From positions 1-64,000 of the forward strand of contig JAETRD010000018.1 in the NCBI GenBank assembly GCA_021770345.1: DNA of 64,000 nt, written 5' to 3'. Origin of the DNA: Lachnospiraceae bacterium (GTDB taxonomy: Bacteria; Bacillota; Clostridia; Lachnospirales; Lachnospiraceae). Both the position numbers and the translations under genes were made by a program. The notes under the pieces are model-generated. The model was not told the origin of the DNA. It did not search any database and was given only the letters and a program-made list of their open reading frames with translations. Below, one piece after another: positions 7,988-15,462 of the stretch (position 1 is the stretch's first letter; every line of letters starts with the position of its first letter).

Positions 7988-9064
7988 TCACCCCTGTCCT
8001 GTGATGCAGCGATACAACTCCGCCGCCCCGTCGCCGGATACGTCCACGACCGGTATTTTTCCGCCCTGTTCTTTTCTTCTGCGTATTTCACGATACACAT
8101 GCATATACGGCATATACACCACATCGCTTCTTTTTCTTTCCCTCGTGTGATAGGCGTCCAGCACCAAATTCTCCGGCCAGACCGCGCAAAACTCACAGCC
8201 AAGGCGAACCCTGCAATCGTCGGAAAGCGCCTCGTTCAGTTCCGGATCCAGCATCTCATAGGAGAGACATGCCACGAGATAATCCGGCACGACGGCCTGA
8301 CACAGCATATAGCTGCGTACTCCAAAGCAATCCAGCGTGTTTGCATTGTAACGCATCAGCGCATCCGGCGCCTCGATGAGAATCAGATTCGCATAGGTAT
8401 CCCGCGCCACGCCGTTAATGTAGGCATTCAGCCTCTTTATCCTCTCATTCTCGTCCCCGACCGGCTCACTCCATATATGTCCAAAGCCGTAAAATCCAAA
8501 CAAACCTCCCGCTTCATTCCGGCAGAAAACCGCCGGGCGGTACCCTTCTTTTTTTACTTTCAGATACAGTGCAAGCACGGCATCAAAACTGCCGCTCTGC
8601 GCCAAAAAGCCGCCGACCAGAATCACCGGCGCCTGCGGACTATAGAAACGCTCCTCCGGCTCGATTTCTCCAGGAGCTAAATAATCTACCTGTCCGGGGT
8701 ACTCCCGCTTTAACCGCTCCAGCTCCTCGGTTTCTGCAATGCGGTCCGGATTGACAAAAAGAACCTGTTTTCCGTGTACCGCCGCTTCCTCCGCCAGTTC
8801 CGTCAGCGGTAAACCGGCGCTGTTCCACCCCGGGCGGCACAAAAGCAGCGTGCTCCAATCCTCCCTGTCAAACGGCAGTTCTTCCGATATGATTTTCCCG
8901 ACGGGAGGCTGATTGCAGGCGTCCCCCGCGTCCCGTCCCCCGTAGCCGTAACCTGCGGGCGACACCAGATATCGCAATTCATAGCTGTCCTGCGCCTGTT
9001 CAAACCACCGCACGACCGGCAGAAATTCCGGGCAGAACGGATACCATACGGCTGCCTCTCTCAT
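7988..9064 (-). CDS. Peptide maturation system protein (TIGR04066-like)
   Basis: This 358-residue soluble protein has no transmembrane segment or signal peptide. It resembles the protein of unknown biochemistry that accompanies the radical SAM maturase in CLI_3235-type clusters (family assignment from memory, no search made). The region around residues 190-260 contains VKKEGYRPAVFC followed by GFYGFGHIW and ERIKRLNAYI, a pattern suggestive of a Rossmann-like or corrinoid-like fold, and a related pattern occurs in the C-terminal domain of the protease at 208-1650. The ATG at 9064 follows the maturase stop with a TGAGATG junction and a GAGGTGAG ribosome site, giving tight translational coupling. 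Its reaction is unknown. Confidence 0.8.
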   Translation of the reverse strand: MREAAVWYPFCPEFLPVVRWFEQAQDSYELRYLVSPAGYGYGGRDAGDACNQPPVGKIISEELPFDREDWSTLLLCRPGWNSAGLPLTELAEEAAVHGKQVLFVNPDRIAETEELERLKREYPGQVDYLAPGEIEPEERFYSPQAPVILVGGFLAQSGSFDAVLALYLKVKKEGYRPAVFCRNEAGGLFGFYGFGHIWSEPVGDENERIKRLNAYINGVARDTYANLILIEAPDALMRYNANTLDCFGVRSYMLCQAVVPDYLVACLSYEMLDPELNEALSDDCRVRLGCEFCAVWPENLVLDAYHTRERKRSDVVYMPYMHVYREIRRRKEQGGKIPVVDVSGDGAAELYRCITGQG

Positions 9065-9065
9065 C

Positions 9066-10532
9066 TCACTCACCTCTTGCATCCTTTGCTGCTTTCACTG
9101 TTTCCTCCAACTGCGCACCGTAGTAGACCGGCAGCTCCTGAAACAGCAGATACCGCCTGATCTTCTCATACGCCGCGCTTCTGACATCACCGCAATGTTT
9201 TTCCTTGCGCGCCGCGTCAAACGCCGCGTTTCCGGAATCGGCCTTCTTGCCGCACATTGAGCAGAACCGGAAGCTCCAGCAGTTCCTGCACGCCTCCTCC
9301 GTCACCTGGCCCACATTTAAGAAGCGTTTGACCTTGTCCATATCAAAGCCGTCCGTAAGATTCCCGATCCGCGTCGCCTCCGAGGTCTCGCTGACCCGCT
9401 CACAGGGGAACAGATTCTCGTCCACATTGCAGAACAGCCGCAGCTGTCCGGGCATACACGGACCGCCCGGCGCGTCTGTCTCGCACAGCGGGGCATATTC
9501 CGCCACATCAAACCGATTCTGAATCTCGCTCAGCTCCGCCACTGCCGCAATCGGCGACACCCTATTCTTATCAACACGCCCGCAATGCGCCAATACCGCC
9601 AGAAATGCCTGATACTGCCGCTTCCAGACAAACTCCTCCGCATAGGCTGCCTGCGCGTCGTCATACTCTCTGTCCACAATCGCAGGCGCCACAAACAGCT
9701 CGGAAAGCTCTTTCTCACTCAGATAGATCTCGTTGATACAGTCAAAATCATTCTGCGGGTCCATCACCATACTGATCTGCATCGATTTGGCATATTCCGG
9801 CGCGACGCGCCGCACCAGTTCGATCCGGTCCATCACCGTATCAAACGTCCCCCCGCCGCCGCGAAAAACGCGGTTTTTATCGTTGATCTCCTTCGGCCCG
9901 TCCAGGCTGATCATCAGCGCAATTTTATGCTCCTCGAGGTAGCGGACAATCTCCTCGTTTAACAGGGTTCCGTTTGTCGTCATGTTAAACGTCAGCAGTT
10001 TCCCCGCAAAACACTTCTCCGCATAGTCCACAACCTGTCGGATCAGCCCCATCTTAAGCAGCGGTTCCCCGCCGTAAAAACTGATATTTACCTCATCGCT
10101 GTCAATCGCATGCGCCCGGAGAAAATCCACAGCCTTTTTGGCGGTCTTCCAGCTCATATTCTTCTGGGAATGACTCCGCTGCTTTTCGCTGCCTTCCTCT
10201 GAATAAATACAGTATCTGCAGCGGAAGTTACAATTCTGCGTCACCTGCAGCGTCAGTTTACTGAGCTTTCTCTCAAGCAGCATCTCTATGTAATCCGTCA
10301 TCGGATGCCTCACATGCCGCACGCTGCTCTCTTCCGAAAAATAGCCCCTGCGCCTGAAATCCGTATAGGCCGCCGGCGGCTCCCCTGCCGCGTCCCCCTC
10401 CGTCAGCCGCATCAGGTAACGGTATACCTCCTCCGGGACATCGAGCAGTTCGCTTTTATTTGCATCAAAGCAATAACAGCCGTTCGGCGTGCGAAAACAC
10501 TTTACAAAGGGTATCTTTTGTTCCTCTCTCAT
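9066..10532 (-). CDS. Radical SAM/SPASM Cys-rich peptide maturase (CcpM-like)
   Basis: A 488-residue radical SAM enzyme. An N-terminal region of about 90 residues, of the type that binds or orients substrate peptides in SPASM maturases, precedes the cluster motif CNFRCRYC (C101, C105, C108). The glycine-rich SAM motif follows as FYGGEPL. The C-terminal third carries a SPASM domain with a cysteine-rich stretch (CMPG, FPCER, CRNCWSFRFCSMCG, CGD) for auxiliary Fe-S clusters. Enzymes of this class install thioether or other radical-derived crosslinks in Cys-rich peptides. It is the first gene of the operon, eight bases after an AAGGAG ribosome site, with the precursor two genes downstream. Confidence 0.92.
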   Translation of the reverse strand: MREEQKIPFVKCFRTPNGCYCFDANKSELLDVPEEVYRYLMRLTEGDAAGEPPAAYTDFRRRGYFSEESSVRHVRHPMTDYIEMLLERKLSKLTLQVTQNCNFRCRYCIYSEEGSEKQRSHSQKNMSWKTAKKAVDFLRAHAIDSDEVNISFYGGEPLLKMGLIRQVVDYAEKCFAGKLLTFNMTTNGTLLNEEIVRYLEEHKIALMISLDGPKEINDKNRVFRGGGGTFDTVMDRIELVRRVAPEYAKSMQISMVMDPQNDFDCINEIYLSEKELSELFVAPAIVDREYDDAQAAYAEEFVWKRQYQAFLAVLAHCGRVDKNRVSPIAAVAELSEIQNRFDVAEYAPLCETDAPGGPCMPGQLRLFCNVDENLFPCERVSETSEATRIGNLTDGFDMDKVKRFLNVGQVTEEACRNCWSFRFCSMCGKKADSGNAAFDAARKEKHCGDVRSAAYEKIRRYLLFQELPVYYGAQLEETVKAAKDARGE

Positions 10533-10555
10533 CAGACCAACTCCTTATGTTTGTA

Positions 10556-10585
10556 ATTGTACCACAAACATAGTTTTATTGGCAA
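10556..10585 (-). promoter_or_regulatory. Promoter of the RiPP operon
   Basis: On the minus strand TTGCCA (10580-10585) and TACAAT (10556-10561) are separated by 18 bases and lie about 23 bases before the maturase ATG at 10532, with AAGGAG at 10541-10546. A weak six-base inverted repeat (TCTGAC / GTCAGA) lies just upstream around 10595-10620 and could be a regulator site, but this is slight evidence. Confidence 0.6.
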
Positions 10586-10636
10586 CAAAATTTCCTTATC
10601 TGACTGATTTATTAAAGTGTCAGAGCAGTAAAGCGT

Positions 10637-12013
10637 TCACAAAATCGCATGCATTGCATCCTTGACCGTCCCGACTCCGACAAGCCGGATTCCGTTTCGC
10701 TCTTTCTCTTTGCCGCGCATGGCCTCAAGGCACACCTGTGGCAGGATACAGGTCTCAAAGCCGAGCTTTTGCGCCTCAAGCACACGCTGTTCCGCCATGC
10801 TGACCGCGCGCACCTCGCCGCTTAAGCCCACCTCGCCGAAGCAGATCGTCTTCCCGTCAATCGCCCGCTCTTTGTAACTCGATATCACCGCAAGAACAAT
10901 GCCAAGGTCAATCGCCGGCTCATTCATGCGGATTCCGCCTGCAATGTTGACATAGGCGTCGCAGTTTCCCAGCGGGAGGCCGAGACGCTTTTCGAGCACT
11001 GCCATCAGAAGATTCACGCGGTTGAAATCGCATCCGGCCGCCGTTCTTCTCGGCATCCCGAAATTCGTGTGGCACACGAGCGCCTGCACCTCGATCAGAA
11101 TCGGACGCGTGCCCTCCATCGAGCAGGCCACGACCGAGCCGGACGCGCCCTCCGGTTTTCCGCTGAGCATATATTCCGAGGGATTTTCCACCTCCGCAAG
11201 CCCTTCGCGCCGCATCTCAAATACCCCGATTTCGTTGGTCGAACCGAAGCGGTTTTTCACGCCCCGCAGGATGCGGTAAGCCGCATGCCTGTCCCCCTCA
11301 AAATACAGCACGGTGTCCACCATATGCTCCAAGACTCTGGGCCCTGCCACCACGCCCTCCTTTGTCACATGACCGACGATAAAAACGGAAATCCCCATCC
11401 CCTTTGCAATCTGCATCAGCACGCCGGTGGATTCCCGCACCTGGGAAACGCTTCCCGGCGCGGACGCCACCTCCTCGTTGTACATCGTCTGTATCGAGTC
11501 GATGACTACGATCTGCGGTTTTTCCCGGTCAATAATCCCCCGGATCGTCTCAAGATTCGTCTCGCAGAGCAGCCGCAGGCTGTCCGTAAACGTGCCGATC
11601 CGCTCCGCGCGGATTTTGATCTGCTGTAACGATTCCTCCCCGGATATGTAGAGCACCTTCTCGTTCTGCTCCGCCAGATTTCTGCACACCTGCAGCAGCA
11701 GCGTCGACTTTCCGATGCCGGGGTCCCCTCCGACTAAAACCAGGGATCCCTGCACGATGCCGCCGCCCAATACCCGGTCAAGCTCCTTCATGCCGGTGGA
11801 AATCCGCTTATCCTGCGTCATCACAATCTCTGAGAGCGGCACCACCTGCGCCGCCCCGGCGCTCTTTTCCCGCGCCTTTCCCACACTCTTTTTGTCTACA
11901 AGCTCCTCCACGAACGTATTCCATTCCCGACAGCCGGGACACTGTCCCAGCCACTTTGCGGATTCGTGTCCGCAGTTCTGACAGAAATATATCGTTGTCT
12001 TTGTCTTTGCCAT
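10637..12013 (-). CDS. radA: DNA repair protein RadA
   Basis: This 458-residue protein has the full RadA plan. An N-terminal four-Cys zinc finger (CQNCGH...CPGC) is followed by a RecA-like ATPase with Walker A GGDPGIGKST, the RadA-specific KNRFGS motif near residue 250 and a C-terminal Lon-protease-like domain. RadA is a branch-migration helicase-like protein acting in recombinational repair. It is the second gene of a pair with the conserved small gene at 12115-12525, a common neighbour in Lachnospiraceae. Length matches the family. Confidence 0.97.
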   Translation of the reverse strand: MAKTKTTIYFCQNCGHESAKWLGQCPGCREWNTFVEELVDKKSVGKAREKSAGAAQVVPLSEIVMTQDKRISTGMKELDRVLGGGIVQGSLVLVGGDPGIGKSTLLLQVCRNLAEQNEKVLYISGEESLQQIKIRAERIGTFTDSLRLLCETNLETIRGIIDREKPQIVVIDSIQTMYNEEVASAPGSVSQVRESTGVLMQIAKGMGISVFIVGHVTKEGVVAGPRVLEHMVDTVLYFEGDRHAAYRILRGVKNRFGSTNEIGVFEMRREGLAEVENPSEYMLSGKPEGASGSVVACSMEGTRPILIEVQALVCHTNFGMPRRTAAGCDFNRVNLLMAVLEKRLGLPLGNCDAYVNIAGGIRMNEPAIDLGIVLAVISSYKERAIDGKTICFGEVGLSGEVRAVSMAEQRVLEAQKLGFETCILPQVCLEAMRGKEKERNGIRLVGVGTVKDAMHAIL

Positions 12014-12035
12014 AAATATTCCTCCCCCGGTCAGT

Positions 12036-12095
12036 GCGCGCCCCCGGCGCGCAGACTAAAAGTGAAAGGGCGAAGTCACAAAACTCCGCCCTTTC
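12036..12095 (-). other. Two adjacent hairpins between the small conserved gene and radA
   Basis: One perfect eight-base-pair hairpin with a three-base loop lies at 12036-12054 (TGCGCGCC / GGCGCGCA). A second, 12-base-pair hairpin with one mismatch lies at 12064-12095 (GAAAGGGCGAAG / CTCCGCCCTTTC). On the minus strand the second is followed by ACTTTTAG. This is a weak U-run, so it could partly terminate the upstream gene, with radA expressed by read-through. Confidence 0.5.
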
Positions 12096-12114
12096 CAACG
12101 CGCTTCCGCTTTTA

Positions 12115-12525
12115 TTAACATTTCTGAATGCGTACCGTCACCGGATGCTCTCCCAGCTCCACGCTGACACTCAGCTTTCCTCCCAGATTCGTCTTCATCG
12201 TCCCGGCATCCGTCCCGTCGATCGCAATGTCGTATTCTGTCTCGTCCTCAAGCTCTACCGTAACCTGCGCATCCTCCGGGCCCTCCACCGAAAACTCGAT
12301 GCCTGTATCCGTTGCCCGCAATCCTGCAACCGCAGTCCCCGGAACCGATTCGTACACAAACATGCCGTTGCGCTCCAGCTTCGTAATCTCCCGGCAGGTC
12401 TTTACCTTATATACGTCTCCCCGATGTTCAAAATTATCGAGCTTCGCCTTTGTGTGCAAAGAGTAGTCGCCAAAACTGATTGTTCCATCTGCTTCCGAAC
12501 GAATTAATTCACTAATAACGGCCAT
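12115..12525 (-). CDS. Conserved protein of unknown function upstream of radA
   Basis: A 136-residue acidic protein beginning MAVISELIRSEADGTISFGDY. It has no signal peptide or membrane segment and appears rich in beta strands. Its last third (VTVELEDETEYDIAIDGT...GKLSVSVELG) reads like an immunoglobulin-like or carbohydrate-binding sandwich. Similar Lachnospiraceae proteins have been labelled 'endosialidase', but no sialidase motif is visible here and that label is not supported. It has a good ribosome site (AGGAGG) and its own promoter at 12596-12624. The pairing with radA suggests shared regulation, not a known shared function. Confidence 0.75.
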   Translation of the reverse strand: MAVISELIRSEADGTISFGDYSLHTKAKLDNFEHRGDVYKVKTCREITKLERNGMFVYESVPGTAVAGLRATDTGIEFSVEGPEDAQVTVELEDETEYDIAIDGTDAGTMKTNLGGKLSVSVELGEHPVTVRIQKC

Positions 12526-12595
12526 TTTATCCTCCTGTGATACCTCGCGGGTACCGCCTTTCGGCTGCCCTGCTTCATCGAATTTTTGTAAATTT

Positions 12596-12624
12596 ATTAT
12601 ATAATAATTGTGCGGTTATTTCCA
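12596..12624 (-). promoter_or_regulatory. Promoter for the small conserved gene and radA
   Basis: On the minus strand TGGAAA (12619-12624) and a perfect TATAAT (12596-12601) are spaced by 17 bases. The start would be about 65 bases before the ATG at 12525, in the AT-rich gap after clpC. Confidence 0.6.
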
Positions 12625-12652
12625 GTACTTTGGCCCTCATTTCAGTAAATTT

Positions 12653-15103
12653 TTATTTTATCTCAAACGCAATCTCGTTCTTTCTCGTCGTCACGATCAC
12701 CTGGCTGTCCCTCGTGATTTTTCCCGCAAGCAGTTCCTCCGCAAGCTTATCTTCTATCTCGTTTTGAATCTTGCGGCGCAGGGGCCTCGCCCCGTATTTC
12801 GGCTCATAAGCCTTCTCGACAATATAGTTTTTCACGCTGTCGCGCACCACGAGCGAAATGCCCATCTGCTTTTTGCAGCGCTCCGCCAGTTCCTTTAACA
12901 TCAGCCCTGCAATCCGCTTCATGTCCTCCCTGTTTAACGAGCGGAACACGATCGTCTCGTCGATACGGTTTAAAAACTCCGGCTTGAAAATACGGCGGAC
13001 TTCCTCCATCACGCTCCCCTTCATTCGCTCGTAATTCTGCTTCTCGTCGTTTCCGGAGGCAAATCCGAGCTTTTTGGGTTCCACAATCGCCTGTGCGCCC
13101 GCATTGGAAGTCATAATGATAATGGTGTTCTTAAAATCTACCTTTCTTCCCTGCGCATCGGTGATATGCCCGTCGTCCAGTACCTGCAGCAAAATATTAA
13201 AGACGTCCGGATGCGCTTTCTCGATCTCGTCAAACAGAATCACCGCGTAGGGATTCCGGCGCACCTTTTCGCTCAGCTGACCGCCCTCCTCGTGTCCCAC
13301 ATATCCGGGCGGGGATCCGATCATCTTTGACACGCTGTGCTTTTCCATATATTCCGACATATCCACGCGTATCATCGCCTGCTCCTGACCGAATACCGCC
13401 TCGGCCAAAGCCTTGGATATCTCTGTCTTTCCGACGCCCGTGGGTCCTAAAAAGAGAAACGAACCGATCGGGCGGCGGGGATCCTTTAATCCCACACGGC
13501 CTCTGCGGACGGCCCTTGCCACCGCACTCACCGCGTCCTCCTGTCCGATCACACGCCGGTGCAGCGTGGCTTCGAGCTTCCTTAAGCGCACGGCCTCGCC
13601 CTCCGTCAGCTTTTTCACCGGTATTTTCGTCCAGCCCGACACCACGTCGGCAATCGCATCCTCATCCACCTCGAGGCGCTTCCGCTGCGGGCCGCGCCGC
13701 TGCCGCTCTAACAGCCGGTTCTGTTTCTCCTCAATCGCTTCCCTCTTTGCTTTTGCATCCCTGGCGGTCTCCATATCCCCCTGCACCAGCGCCGCCTCAA
13801 AACGCTTTTCGCACTCCGCAATCTGATTTTTCAGCTCGCGCATCTCCGTCCCGCTGCTGCCGGACGCCAGGCGGATTTTCGCCGCGGCTTCATCCATCAG
13901 ATCAATCGCCTTATCCGGCAGAAAACGGTCGTTGATATACCGGGCGGCAAGGCGCGCCGCTGCCTCTATCGCCTCGTCCGTAATCGTCACGTTGTGGTGA
14001 CGCTCGTACTGCTCCCTGAGTCCCGCAAGAATCCGAACCGTCTCCTCCTCGCTCGGCTCCTCGACGGTCACCGGCTGAAAACGCCGCTCTAGCGCCGCAT
14101 CCTTCTCCACATATTTCCGGTATTCCTCGATGGTCGTCGCACCGATCACCTGCACCTCTCCGCGTGCCAGCGCCGGTTTTAAAATGTTGGACGCATCGAT
14201 CGCACCCTCGGCTCCGCCAGCGCCGATAATCGTGTGAATCTCATCGATAAACAAAAGGATATTTCCGGCTTTCGTGACCTCCGCGAGTACCTTTTTGATG
14301 CGCTCCTCAAACTCCCCGCGGTATTTTGATCCGGCCACAATCCCGGACAGATCAAGCGATACCACGCGCTTCCCGTCCACCGTATCCGGCACCATCCCCG
14401 ACACGATGCGCTCCGCGATTCCCTCGACGATAGCCGTTTTTCCGACGCCCGGCTCCCCGATCAGACACGGATTGTTTTTGCTGCGGCGGCTCAGGATCTG
14501 GATGACACGGTCGATCTCGCTCTCCCTGCCCACGACGGGGTCTAAGGCCCTCTCCTTTGCGAGCGCCGTAAGGTCCCTCGAATACTGGTCGAGCACCGGC
14601 GTCCCGCCGGCTCCCTTGCGCCCGGGTCTGCCGTTCTGAAAATCCTCCTTGTAGAGATTTGCATCCTCGCCCATGGCAATCAGCGTATCCACATACATTT
14701 TCTGGACATTCACGGAGAGTGTGTTAAGCAGGCGCGACGCCACACACTCCGGCTCTTTGACCATCGCCAGAAGAATGTGCTCCGTCCCGATCTGCTCGGA
14801 ATGAAAACGCATGGCCTCCTTTGCCGCTCCCTCGAGCACGCTCTGCACCCGGGGCGAATAGTTCTGCGGCTCCTGCACCGCCGCCACCGGCGCCTGCGGC
14901 GCGATCAGCTCGCGTATCAGATCCATGACTTTTTCCGCCTCCACGCCGCTGTCGCCAAGTATTCTCGCGGCAACACCGGTTCCCTCCTTTAAAAGTCCGT
15001 AAAGAATATGCTCCGTTCCTATATAATTATGATGCATCGTCTTTGCCATCCGTCTGGCAATGTCGATCGCTTTTTTCGCTTTGGCCGTGTATGGTGTCTG
15101 CAT
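12653..15103 (-). CDS. clpC: ATP-dependent Clp protease ATP-binding subunit ClpC
   Basis: This 816-residue AAA+ unfoldase has two N-terminal Clp repeats (about 1-145), a first ATPase with Walker A GEPGVGKT (about 210), a middle UVR-like coiled region (about 415-460) and a second ATPase with Walker A GPTGVGKT and Walker B FDEIEKAH, followed by the C-terminal ClpB-D2 domain. This is the ClpC layout and length. ClpC recognises substrates and feeds them to ClpP. The usual Firmicutes partners ctsR, mcsA and mcsB are not upstream, and no CtsR heptad operator was seen. The ATG at 15103 has an AAGGAGGAGACA leader. Confidence 0.95.
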   Translation of the reverse strand: MQTPYTAKAKKAIDIARRMAKTMHHNYIGTEHILYGLLKEGTGVAARILGDSGVEAEKVMDLIRELIAPQAPVAAVQEPQNYSPRVQSVLEGAAKEAMRFHSEQIGTEHILLAMVKEPECVASRLLNTLSVNVQKMYVDTLIAMGEDANLYKEDFQNGRPGRKGAGGTPVLDQYSRDLTALAKERALDPVVGRESEIDRVIQILSRRSKNNPCLIGEPGVGKTAIVEGIAERIVSGMVPDTVDGKRVVSLDLSGIVAGSKYRGEFEERIKKVLAEVTKAGNILLFIDEIHTIIGAGGAEGAIDASNILKPALARGEVQVIGATTIEEYRKYVEKDAALERRFQPVTVEEPSEEETVRILAGLREQYERHHNVTITDEAIEAAARLAARYINDRFLPDKAIDLMDEAAAKIRLASGSSGTEMRELKNQIAECEKRFEAALVQGDMETARDAKAKREAIEEKQNRLLERQRRGPQRKRLEVDEDAIADVVSGWTKIPVKKLTEGEAVRLRKLEATLHRRVIGQEDAVSAVARAVRRGRVGLKDPRRPIGSFLFLGPTGVGKTEISKALAEAVFGQEQAMIRVDMSEYMEKHSVSKMIGSPPGYVGHEEGGQLSEKVRRNPYAVILFDEIEKAHPDVFNILLQVLDDGHITDAQGRKVDFKNTIIIMTSNAGAQAIVEPKKLGFASGNDEKQNYERMKGSVMEEVRRIFKPEFLNRIDETIVFRSLNREDMKRIAGLMLKELAERCKKQMGISLVVRDSVKNYIVEKAYEPKYGARPLRRKIQNEIEDKLAEELLAGKITRDSQVIVTTRKNEIAFEIK

Positions 15104-15203
15104 TGTCTCCTCCTTGTCGTTTCTTTCTGGAAATGCACTCTTTTTACTTTACCACGAGCGCAATGTATTCCGCAACAAAAACTTCCCGCGCGGCGAAAAA
15201 CAG

Positions 15204-15346
15204 GTAACAGTTCAGCCTTCGGCTTCACTGTTACGGAATCTGCCCATTCCAAGTCGCCTTTGGCGAGGGGCAGATTCCCTCTCAGCCCAATTCACACATT
15301 CTCACGGACTTTGCAGCAAATGCAAAGTCCTGGGCTGAACTGTTAC
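15204..15346. repeat. Multi-hairpin palindromic element with 14-bp inverted ends
   Basis: This 143-base block in the 359-base gap between the GH3 gene and clpC is bounded by a perfect 14-base inverted repeat (15204-15217 with 15333-15346). Inside are three hairpins. The first is 15204-15211 with 15227-15234. The second is 15236-15245 with 15268-15277, with an inner stem 15254-15258/15262-15266. The third is 15306-15315 with 15321-15330, a perfect 10-base-pair stem with a five-base loop. The right end can also pair with 15283-15289, so alternative folds compete. It has the look of a MITE or REP-like palindromic repeat or a structured RNA. No ORF is convincing. Confidence 0.7.
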
Positions 15347-15387
15347 AAAAACAGGGGCAGTTGTTCCGTATCCGGATCAACTGCCCC
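15346..15387 (-). terminator. Rho-independent terminator after the GH3 gene
   Basis: A perfect ten-base-pair stem (15354-15363 with 15378-15387, GGGGCAGTTG / CAACTGCCCC) with a 14-base loop is followed on the minus strand by TGTTTTTG. It ends the transcript of the GH3 gene at 15463 and directly abuts the palindromic element. Confidence 0.8.
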
Positions 15388-15462
15388 AAAAATCTGTTCC
15401 GCGGATTTCGTCAGGCTCTTACACCTCACCTTATTGTTCCCTCATCCGCCGAAAAATATCTG

